The notes beneath the pieces are model-generated. The model saw only the letters and a list, made by a program, of their open reading frames with translations, ran no database searches and was not told where the DNA came from. From Plazaster borealis (lineage: Eukaryota > Echinodermata > Asteroidea > Forcipulatida > Labidiasteridae), in NCBI GenBank assembly GCA_021014325.1, contig CM037457.1:8972721-9036720 (forward strand): DNA of 64,000 nucleotides. Direction: 5' to 3'. The position numbers were made by a program, and so were the translations under genes. Shown one piece after another: positions 33,549 to 45,553 of the stretch (position 1 is its first letter; each line of letters opens with the position of its first letter).

Positions 33549-34055
33549 TTTAGGCCACATAAACATAAAAAATTGTTGATCGTCCTTTTATGATGGGAAG
33601 TGGGGGAGGGAGGGCGTTTTTTTTTTTTGTGTTTTTTTTGTTTTTTTACACGGCAAAATATGAAATAAAGAATAAAGATATCATCATAATCACTATAAAA
33701 CAAAGGGTTTGTGTGATTTTGATGTTTTCAATTGTTTTGTTAAACCCTTTCAAATCCTAGATGACATTTTCTGTAAACATTTTCAAAAAAACTAAAACGC
33801 AGCCTAAGAAAATATTTGAAGAATTTTTCTTGTTTTGCGAACATAAATAATCTTTCTTCAATCATCTGTTTCCGACCTATGGATTTTGAAAAAATATCAG
33901 CTAAACAAAAATCATGGAGCTAAGTTTGACTGAAAAGATCATTAAAAATACTGTTTTTTATGATTTAAAAAAGAAAAAAAAGAAAAATGGGGTCGGGGGT
34001 TTTGTAGGGTCGGGCAGGGACGATCAACAATTTTTTTTATTTTTATGTGGCCTTA
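33549..34055. mobile_element. TIR element with AGGCCACATAAA ends
   Basis: A 507-bp element. The left arm starts TAGGCCACATAAACATAAAA and contains TTGTTGATCGTCC; the reversed right arm starts AAGGCCACATAAAAATAAAA and contains the same TTGTTGATCGTCC. The TIR is about 35 bp. The interior is very AT-rich with T and A runs and no gene. Confidence 0.78.
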
Positions 34056-34313
34056 GAAAACACTGATGGGTAGGTCAATATACCCACACAGACTTTTCAA
34101 TGTTGTAACTTCTGGTTTGAATGCTGGTCTACATGTGTTTGTAATTGACCCAAATTCTCCCGTTTCACCATTCCAAAGCAATTTCTAATGTAATCTTAAA
34201 CATTTGACATACACCTGTGAAAAGTGAGCCAGAAGCATTAAGATCAAAGTCACAAATCCAACAAGAAACCCCTTCTCAATGTATTTCCTGTAGACTCCTG
34301 GTAATTCGTTAGT

Positions 34314-34835
34314 TTTAACGAACTGACGAATGTGTCAAAAATTGCAAAAGTTTGCAAATTGTTTTGTGTACAAATTCCTGACATACTCATTTCTGTTAAC
34401 ATTTGCAGCAAGTTTCAGGACCTAACACGTAATAGTATGACCGACGAATCACTAGATTTGGCATTTTACATTTTCACAAATTGACAAATCAATGTTCGCC
34501 ACTTTACCCATTGAAATACATAGCGTTGGCACAGTGCAAACATGCACGGTATGAATTTTGCGTTTTCACAAACCGACCAATCTGTTGACCTATTTCAGTT
34601 AAGCGTTTTCACGAACCGACGAATCTGAACATGCATTGGTTTTGTACACAGCACTCTGCGTGGACGCCTCCCCCCTCCCCCCCGTTTTCATTAAGTGACA
34701 AATGTGTTTAGGAATTAAAAACTAATCAAAACAGTTTCAAGATTGAAAACATATTGACAGTTCTGTATGACTGAAGAAAGCACCTTTATTTACAAATACT
34801 AAACAGTCTCCGAAACAGCAGTTTTAAAAAATAGT
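34314..34835 (+). repeat. Dispersed repeat L, copy 1, with iterated CACGAAC-GACG motif
   Basis: This segment is homologous, in inverted orientation, to 61915-62440. Shared landmarks in order are AACGAACTGACG, AGTTTC(A/T)GGACCTAACA, ATGACCGA, CACTAGATTTG, CCATTGAAA, AGCG(T/C)TGGCAC, CATTGGTTT-GTACACAGC and CTCCGAAACAGCAGTTT. Variants of CACGAAC(C/T)GACGAATC recur several times inside. Family unknown. Confidence 0.7.
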
Positions 34836-35039
34836 TCAACTTCACACGCGATTTTTTTCCAAACACAGAATTTTGGCTGTGGCGCGGATATGTCACTTCG
34901 TGAAAACAGTGACGAAATGTTGGAGCTATTAAGTGTAGTGTGAAGTGGGCATACATTATTTTTGCAGCTAAATTTACATCACACTTGAAGAAGACAATGT
35001 TATCAAGCAAAGTACATGTGCCATCACATTCTCCTTTAA

Positions 35040-35400
35040 GGTATCGCACACGTTTGGTAATGACTCGAAACAAATATTAGCATAAAATCTTACTTGGCAA
35101 CAAGTAACGGAGAGCTGTTGATAGTATAAAACATTGTAGTAAACGACTCCCTCTGAAATAACGTAGTTTTTGAGAAAGAGGTAATATCTCACTAAAATGT
35201 AAAACTTCTTGCAAGAAGTTTTTATTCCTATCTGAAAGCACACAAATTTGTACAACAAGGGTGTTTTTTCTTTCATCATTTTCTTGCAACTTCGATGACC
35301 AATTGAGCCAAATTTTCACAGGCTTGTTATTTTATGCATATGTTGGGATACACCAAGTGAGAATACTGGTCTTTGACAATTACCAAACGTGTTCAGTGCC
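35040..35400 (+). mobile_element. MITE family A, copy 3
   Basis: A 361-bp copy of family A, flanked by CTTTAA and TTTAAA. The left end has GGTATCGCACACGTTTGGTA. It lies directly after the dispersed repeat L1 and shortly before the retrotransposon remnant. Confidence 0.85.
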
Positions 35401-35558
35401 TTTAAACATGACCAAGCTTTTGAATGAAACTTCTACAAACATACGGTAAAATATTGATGACTGGCTGGAGGAGTACCAGGGGGCCAAGTACCAGCATGAC
35501 AGTCTGGCTCATGTGAGGAACCATCTGTGCTATAGCCACGTATGGCCGAGAGTCTTGG

Positions 35559-35873
35559 GCAGAGACTAAGGAGGATGAAAACAGGACTGATGCCTTTGAA
35601 GTGTGGTTCTATCGAAGGCTGTTGAGAGTTTCATGAATGTTAAAGACACACACATTCCTGGAGTCTCAACAGCATCAACTCAGAAATGATGTTGAGGTGG
35701 AGTATGTTTGTAAGAAAGATAAGACTCTGGCAGACAGTGAGAAGAAATGGGATGGAAAGAAAGTAGGAGTTGAGGCAAGGAAAAGAGGTAGACCATCGAC
35801 CTCATGGGTAGACAGTGTCTCAAGAAGAAACAACATCAGAGTGGATTCGAACCTGAAATCACACTGTTCTTAG
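35559..35873 (+). pseudogene. Non-LTR retrotransposon remnant (end of the reverse-transcriptase ORF)
   Basis: One frame reads AFEVWFYRRLLRVS, then TGA where a Trp codon is expected, and continues in the same frame to ARKRGRPSTSWVDS and a stop at 35873. These are the two blocks typically found at the C-terminus of LINE reverse-transcriptase proteins (W/F-Y-RR-x-LR-x-SW and K-RGRP-x-TSW-x-D). The preceding catalytic domains are absent. This is a 5'-truncated, inactive copy. Confidence 0.75.
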
Positions 35874-37397
35874 AAGCAGCATCGCTACCATTTCCAATGC
35901 TACATGTACGCCGCTGTTACACAATGTACCTTCAAGGTGTTTAAGTAGGTCACTTGTGTGTATACGTCACCTCCACAGGACCCCTGCCCTGCATTTCTTG
36001 TTTATATACTTCTTACACATACCTATCATGACTTGATTTGATAAGACTAATTTGATTCTTGCCCTTGATTTCATCCCCAGGTTTGTCAAGATGCAATCTA
36101 GCCGCAAAAACTAGGGCACAGCGGCGAGAACAAAGCATCTCCCAGTCTGTCCATCTTGTGACCGGTTTATGTATACTAATGACGGTCTAAATATTCCCAT
36201 CCAGTCATCCCCATAAGAGATCTCATGGAGAAGGATTTAAAATAATTGCACTGTGCCCACAAATCTGTCCATCTGAACTGACCCTGACCTTTGACCTTAA
36301 GAAGCATCTTCATTGGCCTGTTAGATCCAACAGTATTGAGGTGTGTAGCATGGGGATGTGAAAATGACAAAAGAAAAGTGAAATAATTCAATATAAGCAG
36401 AAACCAAATATCCTTATCCATGTATGCCTTTCAGATAGCTATCTCTGCTTCACAATGGTCCATGATTGAATATGTCCAGTAACCAATGCAGACATTTAGA
36501 TTATTATGAAGTCTTTGATCAACAAACAGCTCTCACTGAGGTAGCTAGACTAATTTCAGCTGTTTACAGGGGCAACCTCGCTTTAAAAATGTATATTTTG
36601 AGAAATAAAATGAAAATATCTTATCCGTTTCTTTATTCTGTCTTGTACACGTATGTAAACCAATGGACTATCCATAATTTTCACTGATGTAAAGCCGTGT
36701 GTTAGCTACTGAGGTGGTTATTATGATATAACAATCTCACTTGCAAATCATACATCATTCCGGCAAATTAATATTGCATTTTTGCATCCATCATATACAC
36801 ACACACAACATGTTGGATTGCAACAAACATCCACATGACAGCAACTCTGGTACACTGGTGACCTACATTTGCAACACAGTCCGTTCTTTCAAACCAAAAG
36901 TACTAAATATTGCTTGACGATTCTGACGCACGCAATGTCATGGTAAAACAATCAGCAGCATAAAGGATGTAGATTAAGTGAAATATTGGATTGTAATCAC
37001 TCACACATGCTTGAGATGATTACATCCTCAAGACCTCCCCAACCCCTCTACCCCCGCACTTAATTTGCTAAATTTGGTCTTATGTTCATATTTAATCCAA
37101 CAATGCTGGTTACCATGGTATTTTGCACTTAGTCACTATTCTTGCTTGTGCACTCTGTCCTGAATATCTGTACTGAATTCCTAGTAACAGGGTTTGACCC
37201 CTTGCACCATCACACGCTTGACCCACATCACACGCGACTACTGTCTGTTTATGCACACCACTTTGGAGTCAAGCTGCACCTCAAAATATGGCAAGCATAT
37301 AAACGCCACATTGGCCTAACATGCACACTACACTGTATAACACACGGGGACTGACTCCCAAAATGGAACAATCAGGATAACTGTGATGATGACATCA

Positions 37398-37526
37398 GGG
37401 TTCAATTACATGGCTCTGCTTATCACAGAATTCTGCGCTTACACCGCCCTGTAAAGCATAGGACTCTGTGGCCAGTAAGCGAAAAAGTGTTTGTGGTAAG
37501 CAGAGCCATGGATTGTAATTGGACCC
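37398..37526. mobile_element. Fold-back MITE family D, copy 3
   Basis: A 129-bp palindromic element bounded by GGGTTCAATTACATGGCTCT at the left and, in reverse, GGGTCCAATTACAATCCATG at the right; both are followed by GCTTA(T/C)C. The centre contains ACAGAATTCTGCGCTTAC, as in copy 2. Confidence 0.75.
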
Positions 37527-37687
37527 AGAGTGAGTTGGGTCAGTACTGCTCAACCACAAAATGTAACAAGAGAAAACATTTCTACTGTTGTGAGTGTTCA
37601 TTTGTCATGAATTTGTAGTAAGCAGGACATCTATACTCACTCTTTTGGTTGAATTGACCGTATTTTTTACCGCATGAGGGCGCTTTC

Positions 37688-37905
37688 AGTGTTTGCCCTT
37701 ACCTTTTTAGTGACTGGCCAGTAGGACCAGTTAGCTTGTCATTTCACTAGTCCATCAGCTTTTTCACTAGTAAATATTTCAAATGAAATAGGGATGCTTT
37801 TCAACACTGAACTAGCCAGCTGGACCACTTGGAGTATATTTTGACTGGTCCTCATGTGTTTTCACTGGCATTTGGCCAGCGGACCACTGTTAAGGGAGAA
37901 CACTG
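37688..37905. mobile_element. TIR element with CAGTGTT...CCCTTA ends
   Basis: An approximately 218-bp element. The left end is CAGTGTTTGCCCTTAC and the reversed right end is CAGTGTTCTCCCTTAA. The interior is rich in GACTGGCCAG/ACTAGT-type repeats in both orientations. Confidence 0.6.
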
Positions 37906-38037
37906 GCTTTCAACGGCGAATTTCATATTCACAATTAGTTTATACCTTATGTTGACTGCCTGTATGGGTTTTTTCTGTGTTTGTATCAATGGCCAAATAA
38001 ATAACAGTAGTATTAACAAGGAAAAAAGGAATTAATT

Positions 38038-38727
38038 GGGGGTTTCGGCTATCCGCCGAAACCACCTTTGTTTTCGTCGAGATTTTTTTTCTTTTTTTTT
38101 TCGTATTATTATTTTTCTAGTCGAAAAATTCTCATAGCATTAACCAGTGAAATTTGTTATCGTTCGATCTCAGGAATTACAGTCTTAAAACACACAAACG
38201 ACACATCAAATAAAGTCCGTTCTCTAACTTAGATCCAGCAGCAGTTGTTTCGAGTGTTTTTCATTCATTTCTTGGCGATATTACCGATTTAGAAACGTAT
38301 TTTTGAAAGAATTGTACCTTTTCTCCGTGTGTGTGATCTTGCGTAGACACGGTACGTATGATACGGTCCTCTCACACAGCCATGTATAGAGAGCCCGTCA
38401 GTGTGCAACGCGATATCATACTGACCTTTGATCCTTCCATTCATGATTTATCTAACGATGGCAGGATATAGAGCGTGGAAATAGGGAAACACAAGAGGGT
38501 GCTATACAGGCTGACCGTTAGTATATTTTCTCAGATTTCTTAGCGCCCAAAGGGATAGGTTCCATTTTCGTTAACTCTGTCACGTCTGGTGGACAATCGA
38601 TCGCATCATCGGGAGTAATTAACAAACTACATTACGCCACCAAGACATTACTCAATTTGTATTAGTTCGCCTTTTGTTAAAGCCGAAACCCCAGTATTTG
38701 TTCATAACAAATTCAGTTCTCGTTTTT
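38038..38727 (+). repeat. Tandem repeat unit 1 of an approximately 620-bp element
   Basis: The block from about 38105 to 38727 (ATAGCATTAACC, CGATCTCAGGAA, ACACACAAACGACACATCAA, GATATTACCGATTTA, GGTTCCATTTTCGTTAAC, CAAACTACATTACG, TAGTTCGCCTT, AACAAATTCAGTTCT) recurs directly after it at 38728-40195. The first unit begins with GGGGTTTCGGCT and contains the inverted AGCCGAAACCCC at 38681-38692. Confidence 0.8.
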
Positions 38728-40195
38728 ATTATTATTATACTTCCATCCGAAAGTTCCCATAGCATTAACCCGTGAAACTTAGTTATGGTTCGATCTCAGG
38801 AACTACAGTCTTAAAACACACAAACGACACATCAAATGAAAGCTTGTGCTCTAATTTAGATCCAGCTGCAGTTGTGTTGAGTGTTTTTCGTTCATTTCTT
38901 GACGATATTACCGATTTAAAAACGCCCGGCAAAAAAGCACGATCGCCGTGTCTATGTACATCACAAGTCATTGGCGCTGTACGTAGCATACGGCCGTATC
39001 ACACACAGCCTGTGTACACACAGATAAGGCTGCTGCAATACAGTGGATAACTGTGTGCATAGTGTGTGCATGTACCGCACAAACAAGCACAAAATTGGGC
39101 TAATAAAACTGTTTTAACTGAGTTAGTTTGGTTTGAAAGTCAATTTATAAAATCAATTTACATTTTACATGATTGAAAAACTGTCTTGAGATTTTAACTT
39201 GCTGTTCTTGTTTAGCGATGTTTCGGTGCAAAACTTCGATCGCAGCAGTCAATAAATAGAATCTTGATTTTCATTGGTAACCACCAGTGTATGCTAGATG
39301 GTTCATTGCTAACGCTGGATACCAGGGAAATCTTGCTGTTGCATTGTATATTGATTGCGCAAATGTTTTAGCAACGGTGGGGGGGTTTTCTACTGAAAAT
39401 GCACATCAAGCACTTGTAAAACTCAATGGGTCAGTATCTTTTCTGAAGATTTCACATGAATTGATGAATGCCTACTTAGTATGGAATCTGTCCCGTTTTT
39501 AAAACCATGCAAGCCTCCTGATCCCACCATTGTCCGGAGTTTGGAATTAACAACCTGCTCGCTGAATCGTGAGTCCAGTTTCGGATTATAGTATTGCTAT
39601 AGCGATAGTGTCCAGTTAGCACCTCTACTGATTGTCTTATAAGCCATAAATAACGATTTTCAGGTTGTTAAAGGTATTTCCTTTTTTTATTTTTAAAAGG
39701 GTTGAAAACAATGTTTTGCTCGTAACCGTGTTCTCGCTACTACCGTGCTCGTATAATCCATATTTAAATGCATTGAAACACGCACGGGGCAGTTCGGGAC
39801 CGACAAAAACCCTCGTATTAACAGAAACCTCGTAATGAGCTCGTAATAACTAGAGTGGACTGTAATCTCTGTGTTATAGTTTGACGACATATTTTAGCTC
39901 CTCACAAGTGCCACATTCATGACATTTCATCCTCCCACATGACCCGAACTTCTACCGGTCCATCTGTTCCAAACTGGAAATTCAAATATAATATAAATTT
40001 CATCATAAAAAGCGCCCTAAAGCGACAGGTTCCATTTTCGTTAACTTGACCCACAATCGATCGCAACCATCGGGACTGTGACAACTTATTAACTAACAAA
40101 CTACATTACGTCACCAAGACATTATTCAATTCTTAATAGTTCGCCTTCTTAAAGCCGAAAGCCCAGTATTTGTTTGTAACAAATTCAGTTCTAGT
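38728..40195 (+). repeat. Tandem repeat unit 2, expanded by about 850 bp
   Basis: It begins TTATACTTCCATCCGAAAG and follows unit 1 to about 38925 (GATATTACCGATTTA). It departs there and resumes near 40010 (GCGCCCTAAAGCGACAGG) to end with the same AACAAATTCAGTTCT segment at 40177-40193. The roughly 1 kb between is either an insertion in unit 2 or was lost from unit 1. Confidence 0.75.
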
Positions 40196-41831
40196 TTTAC
40201 ATGTTTTGCCTGTAAATTTGGTTCCCACACACCCTCACACAATCACAAATTGAAAATTCAAACAATTTTGATGAATGTAAAGAACAAGTGGTATGGTTTG
40301 ATTCTACATTTTGGACATTGTCCACCAGGAGGACAATCTGGCCCACTTCTGACGCCGGTACAGTGTTTATGTAGAGAAGAGTCAGAATGAACATGTTAAG
40401 GTGGGAAGGAGTTTTTGTCGCGCATGGATGTTGAAAAGGTGACTGTTTTATTCTTCCCTTTGTTTTCTTGTCTGGCAACAAACAACTATCTCTTCCAGGA
40501 AACACTATCAGTGTCCAATAACCTCGAGGCAAACAGACAAGTTATTGTGAGCGTTTAGTCTTTAGATTCCCACCAAAAAAAACTATTTTTAAAATCTTAT
40601 TTCTCAGAAATTTCTTTTTAAAAGGAAGTGTGAAATGACAACTCTAGATTCTCAGGCATGGAACTTTTGTTGTTCCTTCCTTGTAGGTCTATTCATAAAT
40701 TTCTGGTAAATACAAAACAGTCACTCTTGACCAGACAAAGTCTGATGGACAACAGACCTTAAAAAAAACCTGGCTTTTGATCCTCAGACATAAGTGATGT
40801 AAAGAGTTGGCTAATGCGTCCTGACAACTGTAGACAATTGAGGAGGGCCTTGGGGCTTTGGAAATTTATGGGGGAAAACTTGCAACTGTAATGTTTACAG
40901 TGGAGGTGAAGAAGCAGCCTGCTGACAAAAACCCTATGGGGCAGGGCTGGGGAAGTTTCTGGCAAAACTAGTTTGTTTTGGGGGCTTTGTGAGCCTTTTG
41001 CTCACTAACTTCATCACCTCTTACTATTAAGCTTTTCATGGGTTTTATTGTTAAGCCACCAGGGAGGAAATGTTTGGCTTTTTTATTTGAAAATTATACC
41101 TGTCTTTTAAGGATGCTGGAAATGTTGATTCACCAGCGAAATTCCTCAACACTGACCAGCCTTTGAAACTTACTTCAGATAAACCGTTAGTTTTTCTTTA
41201 ACCTTCCACAAATGTCATTAAAAGATGATAAACAAACACTTAGTCTGAAGATTTTTCCTCTTCTTCAGATGCTAAACTGAATTAGGCGTCTTTTGTTCTG
41301 CCAAAGTGGCACTTCAGCCTTGACCAGCGGCCACTCACAGTGCTTGCCAACAACAACAACCGAGATGTGGGTGGTACCACTCTCTGAAAGTGTCGCTGTT
41401 GTTGTTTTCCTTCACACTTCTTTACAAGGGGCCCCATCACACTCTAGGGGTAAACAATCTTGAGTTTTCATTAGCTCTCTGAGTTGGGACCTTAGATGCA
41501 GTGATTATAGGAGACTGGACGAAGAGAAGAAAGAGAGGGGGTGGGGGAGTGACAGAGAGAGATAAAATTGGTACGGGTAATTATTCAAGAAGAGCTGAAG
41601 GGGAGGGAGGCTTACGTATTGATTCATCAGAGTGTGGGGTAGGGGTGGGGTGGAAGAATTGAGCATTGCATGAGAAGAGAAGTGCAGTAGAACCAGTGGC
41701 ATATTTTTACATCCTGGTGTGATGACTGATTGGGGGAGATGAAGGCTTCTCTGCCTCCTAAAGTGAACATTGACGCCATCTGCTGATGAGATTGAGAATC
41801 TATGCATATCTGTTCAAGGTTGACACCCTTC

Positions 41832-42134
41832 TTAAGCCGACCTACGATTTTCTTGCGCACGCACGATGTCCCAAATACTCACAGGTCGACTGCGATTGGT
41901 TCCCGACCGTCGGGATCACGTCGTACAAGTTGAAATTGTTCTACTCTTGCGACTGTTAGATTTTTTTAGCGGCGACTGTTTCCGATTGTCTTAAAATCAT
42001 CGCAGTTACGCTCAGGTCGTAAATAATCGCTGACTGAAAAGTTCCCGATGGTCTTAGCTCAGGCGCAGTGTGATCCTGAAAAGTCAGTCGCCGACTGTTT
42101 TTTGTTGACGAAAGGTCGACCTGAGGCCGGCTTT
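41832..42134. mobile_element. Possible TIR element with AAGCCG-CCT ends
   Basis: AAGCCGACCTACGATTT at the left and (reversed) AAGCCGGCCTCAGGTCG at the right are imperfect inverted ends. The interior has many GTCG/CGAC and GCGACTG motifs and is GC-richer than its flanks. No frame of interest. Confidence 0.5.
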
Positions 42135-42472
42135 AGGTGCTGTTCTGACTGATGATGTATGTGGACATGGGGTAACTGTGGCCTAGTTATGCAGGGGGGG
42201 GGGGGGCAATAATAACCCAAATCTCATGGGATACTGACAATCAAACCTTTGCAAAACATTTGCTGTTCACTAGAAGTTTGGACTGGACATGCTAAATTTA
42301 TAGTTCCCTCCCCCCCCCCCCCCCCCCGACATGTTTATGATGCAACTCCTACATGTAACATGCAGAGGATGTGTGTAGGGGATAAACCATACTATCCCCC
42401 CAACCCCAATCCAAAGACCTGTCTGGTTAATCTCCTCTCCTTGCTCTAAGACCTCCTAAAGCTTCCCTCCAG

Positions 42473-42684
42473 GGCCTACTATAATAAAGCCTGTGCTCAC
42501 AAAAACTTGCTTAGCACAGACAACTCTTGTTCAGCAGAAACAGGTAAGTAACCAACCAAAATTCCATTGTTGCGACTGGTAAAATTCCATCAAGTTTACA
42601 ATGTTGCGACTGGCTCATGTTTTGCTTAGCAAAGAAAGTTGCTATGCAGTATTTTCAGCTTAACAGCTTTATGAAATTGGGCCC
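42473..42684. mobile_element. Fold-back MITE family D, copy 5 (diverged)
   Basis: The right end, reversed, reads GGGCCCAATTTCATAAAGCT; the left end is the weaker GGGCCTACTATAATAAAGCC. Paired GCTTAGCA stretches occur between them. Confidence 0.5.
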
Positions 42685-43903
42685 AGCTTTCCATCCTCCT
42701 CCCCAGGCTCCCGCCCCCACCTGAGATGTTACTCCACACTAATTGAAGCATGTTTATTCATGTACATGTATGTGTGCACTGTGGATCAATGTGATTAGTA
42801 AGACTAGTACAAAATATGTACACTCCAGACTAACGGGCAATTATGATCAGTTCTGAGCTAACATCCTATGCTAAGTCTACTCTTAAATATACACAAAGTC
42901 AATACCGACTTCATTTATTACACTGTGGCTGTTCAGCTTGCAATCAAAACAACTTCTCATTCATCCCGCCTTGTTTACCCGAACACCAATCCCCAAGCGC
43001 TGAGAGGATCGGTCGGAAGGTCCACAGAAGAGTTTCCCTGAAGATGTGAACTTTTCAGATTAAAAAAAATCGCCAAACTAAAAAGGTTCCTCCTCAATCA
43101 GAGATCCTGTGGTCATTTATCTCATTACACGGAGCCTGTATTTTACAGGTAAATCAAATAAGTGTATAATACAAGTGGAATGCCTGCTATGCCTGGCCAA
43201 GGGGAGACTTCAATCTCAATATGGAGGCTAGTGATGGAGTTAAGTGGGTCACTGGGTATTAAGGGTCAGACCTTGCTACACATAGCAGTAGACAACTACA
43301 GAGCGGAACTTTTGTAACTTGTGAAATTTCCCCTCTGTCACTGCTACAGGCTTCTATCACGGAAACCCATCTGTGTGCATTACTTCCTTAATACCCCGGT
43401 CGGTTTGACCTTAGGCCGTGTCAGCACTTTCTTCTCCTTCTTGCAAACTATTTGAGCTCTCGCACAAATCTTGAGACATTTACAATTACCCCAGTAGCAA
43501 CCCTACTACAGGAATTGAAGTGTGTGGGGGGGGGGGCTACAGATGAGCGTTTTACCACCCAGGGAATTTGAGGATGAGGGCAAGGACAGTCAAACTATTT
43601 AGGAAACTATCAATATGTTTTTATCAATTCTTTCTTTCTGTGAATGGATGTGTATACCATTGGTCATTATCCCCCGCAGAATTTTCAAAACTACTCTTTT
43701 TATGATCAGTAATCATAGTACGAGACATCCTGTGGGTAAATTCCCCATACATATATTTTCATTTGCATAAACCACATAAAATATATGTTTTTGGCTGATT
43801 ATGTATCCCCTTTTAATAAATTCATTTATTGCTCCATATTATTGTTATTTTGTTTAACTGTGTACATTTGTACAACCCAATCCCGTTTTGTATCATCTCT
43901 TCT

Positions 43904-44450
43904 GCAGAGCTGCCAACTCTCCCTGATTCTGCAGAAAGTTCCCTGAAAATAAACCAATCTTTCCATTTTAATAGATGTTAAATTGTTGCGGTACCCGCTG
44001 CTAAATTATAGGATTTGACCTGCCTCTAGCTACCGGGCAATCTCAGTGGTCTAGAGGTAGGACATCTGCTCAAGAATGGCAAAGGTTGTTGGTTCAAATC
44101 CCTCCTGAGTAAAATGACTGTGACATTGATGTATGGGTTAAAAAAAAAACATCTTTCTATGTTCTGATGAACAAATTTGAAAAACTCCTTTATTATGAAA
44201 ATTTTGTTGCTATCTTATTTTTATGTTTGTTTGTTTGTTTTTTGGTTTGTTTTCCATTCCATTATACACAAAGTGATAGAATATACAAAGCTATACAAAT
44301 GTACTATCAAAATTAGAATAAAACAAAACACACCTAGGTATGAATGGGTCGACATCTGAGAGAAGGAAATGTTGAATGTAATTCTAAATATCTCTCTGAT
44401 TGTTGTCGAAAATCTCCCTGATTGCAAGATGCAAATGTTGGCAGCTCTGC
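43904..44450. mobile_element. TIR element with GCAGAGCTGCCAAC ends
   Basis: A 547-bp segment whose left end GCAGAGCTGCCAAC is repeated, inverted, at the right end. Both ends are close to a CTCCCTGATT motif. It contains a nested SINE (44040-44150) and a GTTT-rich run near 44224-44251. No target duplication is clear. Confidence 0.6.
44040..44150 (+). mobile_element. tRNA-derived SINE (short form)
   Basis: The A box TGGTCTAGAGG (44047-44057) and B box GGTTCAAATCC (44091-44101) have tRNA-like spacing. The body CCTGAGTAAAATGACTGTGA matches the 28626-28786 element but is internally shortened, and it ends in GGGTTAAAAAAAAAA. It is nested inside the TIR element 43904-44450. I see no proper cloverleaf, so it is not a tRNA gene. 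Confidence 0.7.
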
Positions 44451-44743
44451 TTCTTGCATTACACTCAATTCTTTCCACTACTTGCTTTTCTGTCCTCCAT
44501 GTCACCCAAGTTGAGATCAACCCCCCCCCCTAGTCTTTGGTTCATTATTTACTAATCAAGAAGAGGCCAAGTGACTGCTAAATATAGCACTTGATGACTG
44601 ATTGGTGGTCAAGTGGTTCATGGGAGACATTCATCATTGCTTAACATGAGGCTGGGAGTTTAGGATGTGGATTTCCTAGACAGTTGACTTTAGGTTGGCA
44701 AGAAAAGTACAGGGATTTACATACAGCAGAGAGAACATTGTAT

Positions 44744-45275
44744 CTCTATACACCAATCCGTATGCACAAATGAAGCATTCCGTGCCGCCATTGCTGTGAC
44801 GCTGGCAGCCCAAGGTTTTGTACACAAAGACATGGACAAATCATTGTCTTTTTGACTTGTTGTGCAAATTAGGTGTCTTCCTACAGGACAGAATGACATA
44901 CTCATGTAGATATTTAACAAAAACATAAACTGAATCCTGAGAATGGTAGAGACAACAGGTGAGTTTAAGTGTGATGGACACTGAAACTGCAAGGTCGAGT
45001 TTAAAATTGTTACATCAGCAAAGTTTTTGTCAGAATTTTAGTGTTCACTTTCTGTTTAGTTGCAAATATTTAATAAGTGTGTTCTTCATCATTATGTCAT
45101 GCTGTCCCATCAGGAATATTGTGAACTGTAAATCGTTGAGGAAGACACTTTATTTGCATAAAAAGTAAAAACGACGATGGTTTGTCACAGTCTATGTGTA
45201 CAAAACCTAGGGCTGCCAGCATCCCAACAATGGCGGCGTGGCGTGCATCACTTGCGCACGGATTGGTATATAGAA
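44744..45275. repeat. Long fold-back: two diverged arms of about 110-220 bp
   Basis: The segment 44744-44855 and the reverse complement of 45165-45275 match over roughly 110 bp, sharing CCAATCCGT, GCCGCCATT, GCTGGCAGCCC, GGTTTTGTACACA and GACAAA in order. Weaker similarity continues inward (TGCAAAT...GTGTCTTCCT, GACAG.ATGACATA) to leave a loop of under 100 bp. Indels that are not multiples of three separate the arms, so a coding origin is unlikely. Confidence 0.75.
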
Positions 45276-45431
45276 GATCAGTTGTAATCCTGTAAAGGGT
45301 GCACCAGATAATACTCTCTGCACACAAAGTACTGACATTTGTCACTCAGACTTGAGAGTAAGGTCAAAGTTGAATTACCACAACATCAAGAGGCCAGTAA
45401 CATGGGTCGTTTCTGACAAATTGAAGCTTGA

Positions 45432-45553
45432 GGACCAGTTCATGATGCTGCTTAACACTGGCATTTTGTGTTTAGGGCCCAGAAAATAACATGCACATCC
45501 TATGTGGAGAACTCTAAGCACAGAATGTTGTGGTAAGCAGCACTATTGGGCCC
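45432..45553. mobile_element. Fold-back MITE family D, copy 4 (diverged)
   Basis: The left end GGACCAGTTCATGATGCTGC and the reversed right end GGGCCCAATAGTGCTGCTTA are imperfect inverted repeats of the family D type. It is the least conserved of the copies listed. Confidence 0.55.

Noticed and set aside
38772..39050. 92-codon plus-strand frame
   Set aside because: It lies in tandem unit 2; the homologous part of unit 1 does not keep the frame.
40197..40532. 111-codon open frame on the minus strand
   Set aside because: No recognisable domain, no matching splice sites or start context, and composition like the surrounding AT-rich DNA; a frame of this size is expected by chance in 64 kb.
44717..45345. 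Pair of head-to-head paralogous exons sharing an AAI...LAA.GFVH-like peptide
   Set aside because: The arms are separated by indels that shift the frame relative to each other, and no splice sites frame them; a fold-back repeat explains the similarity.
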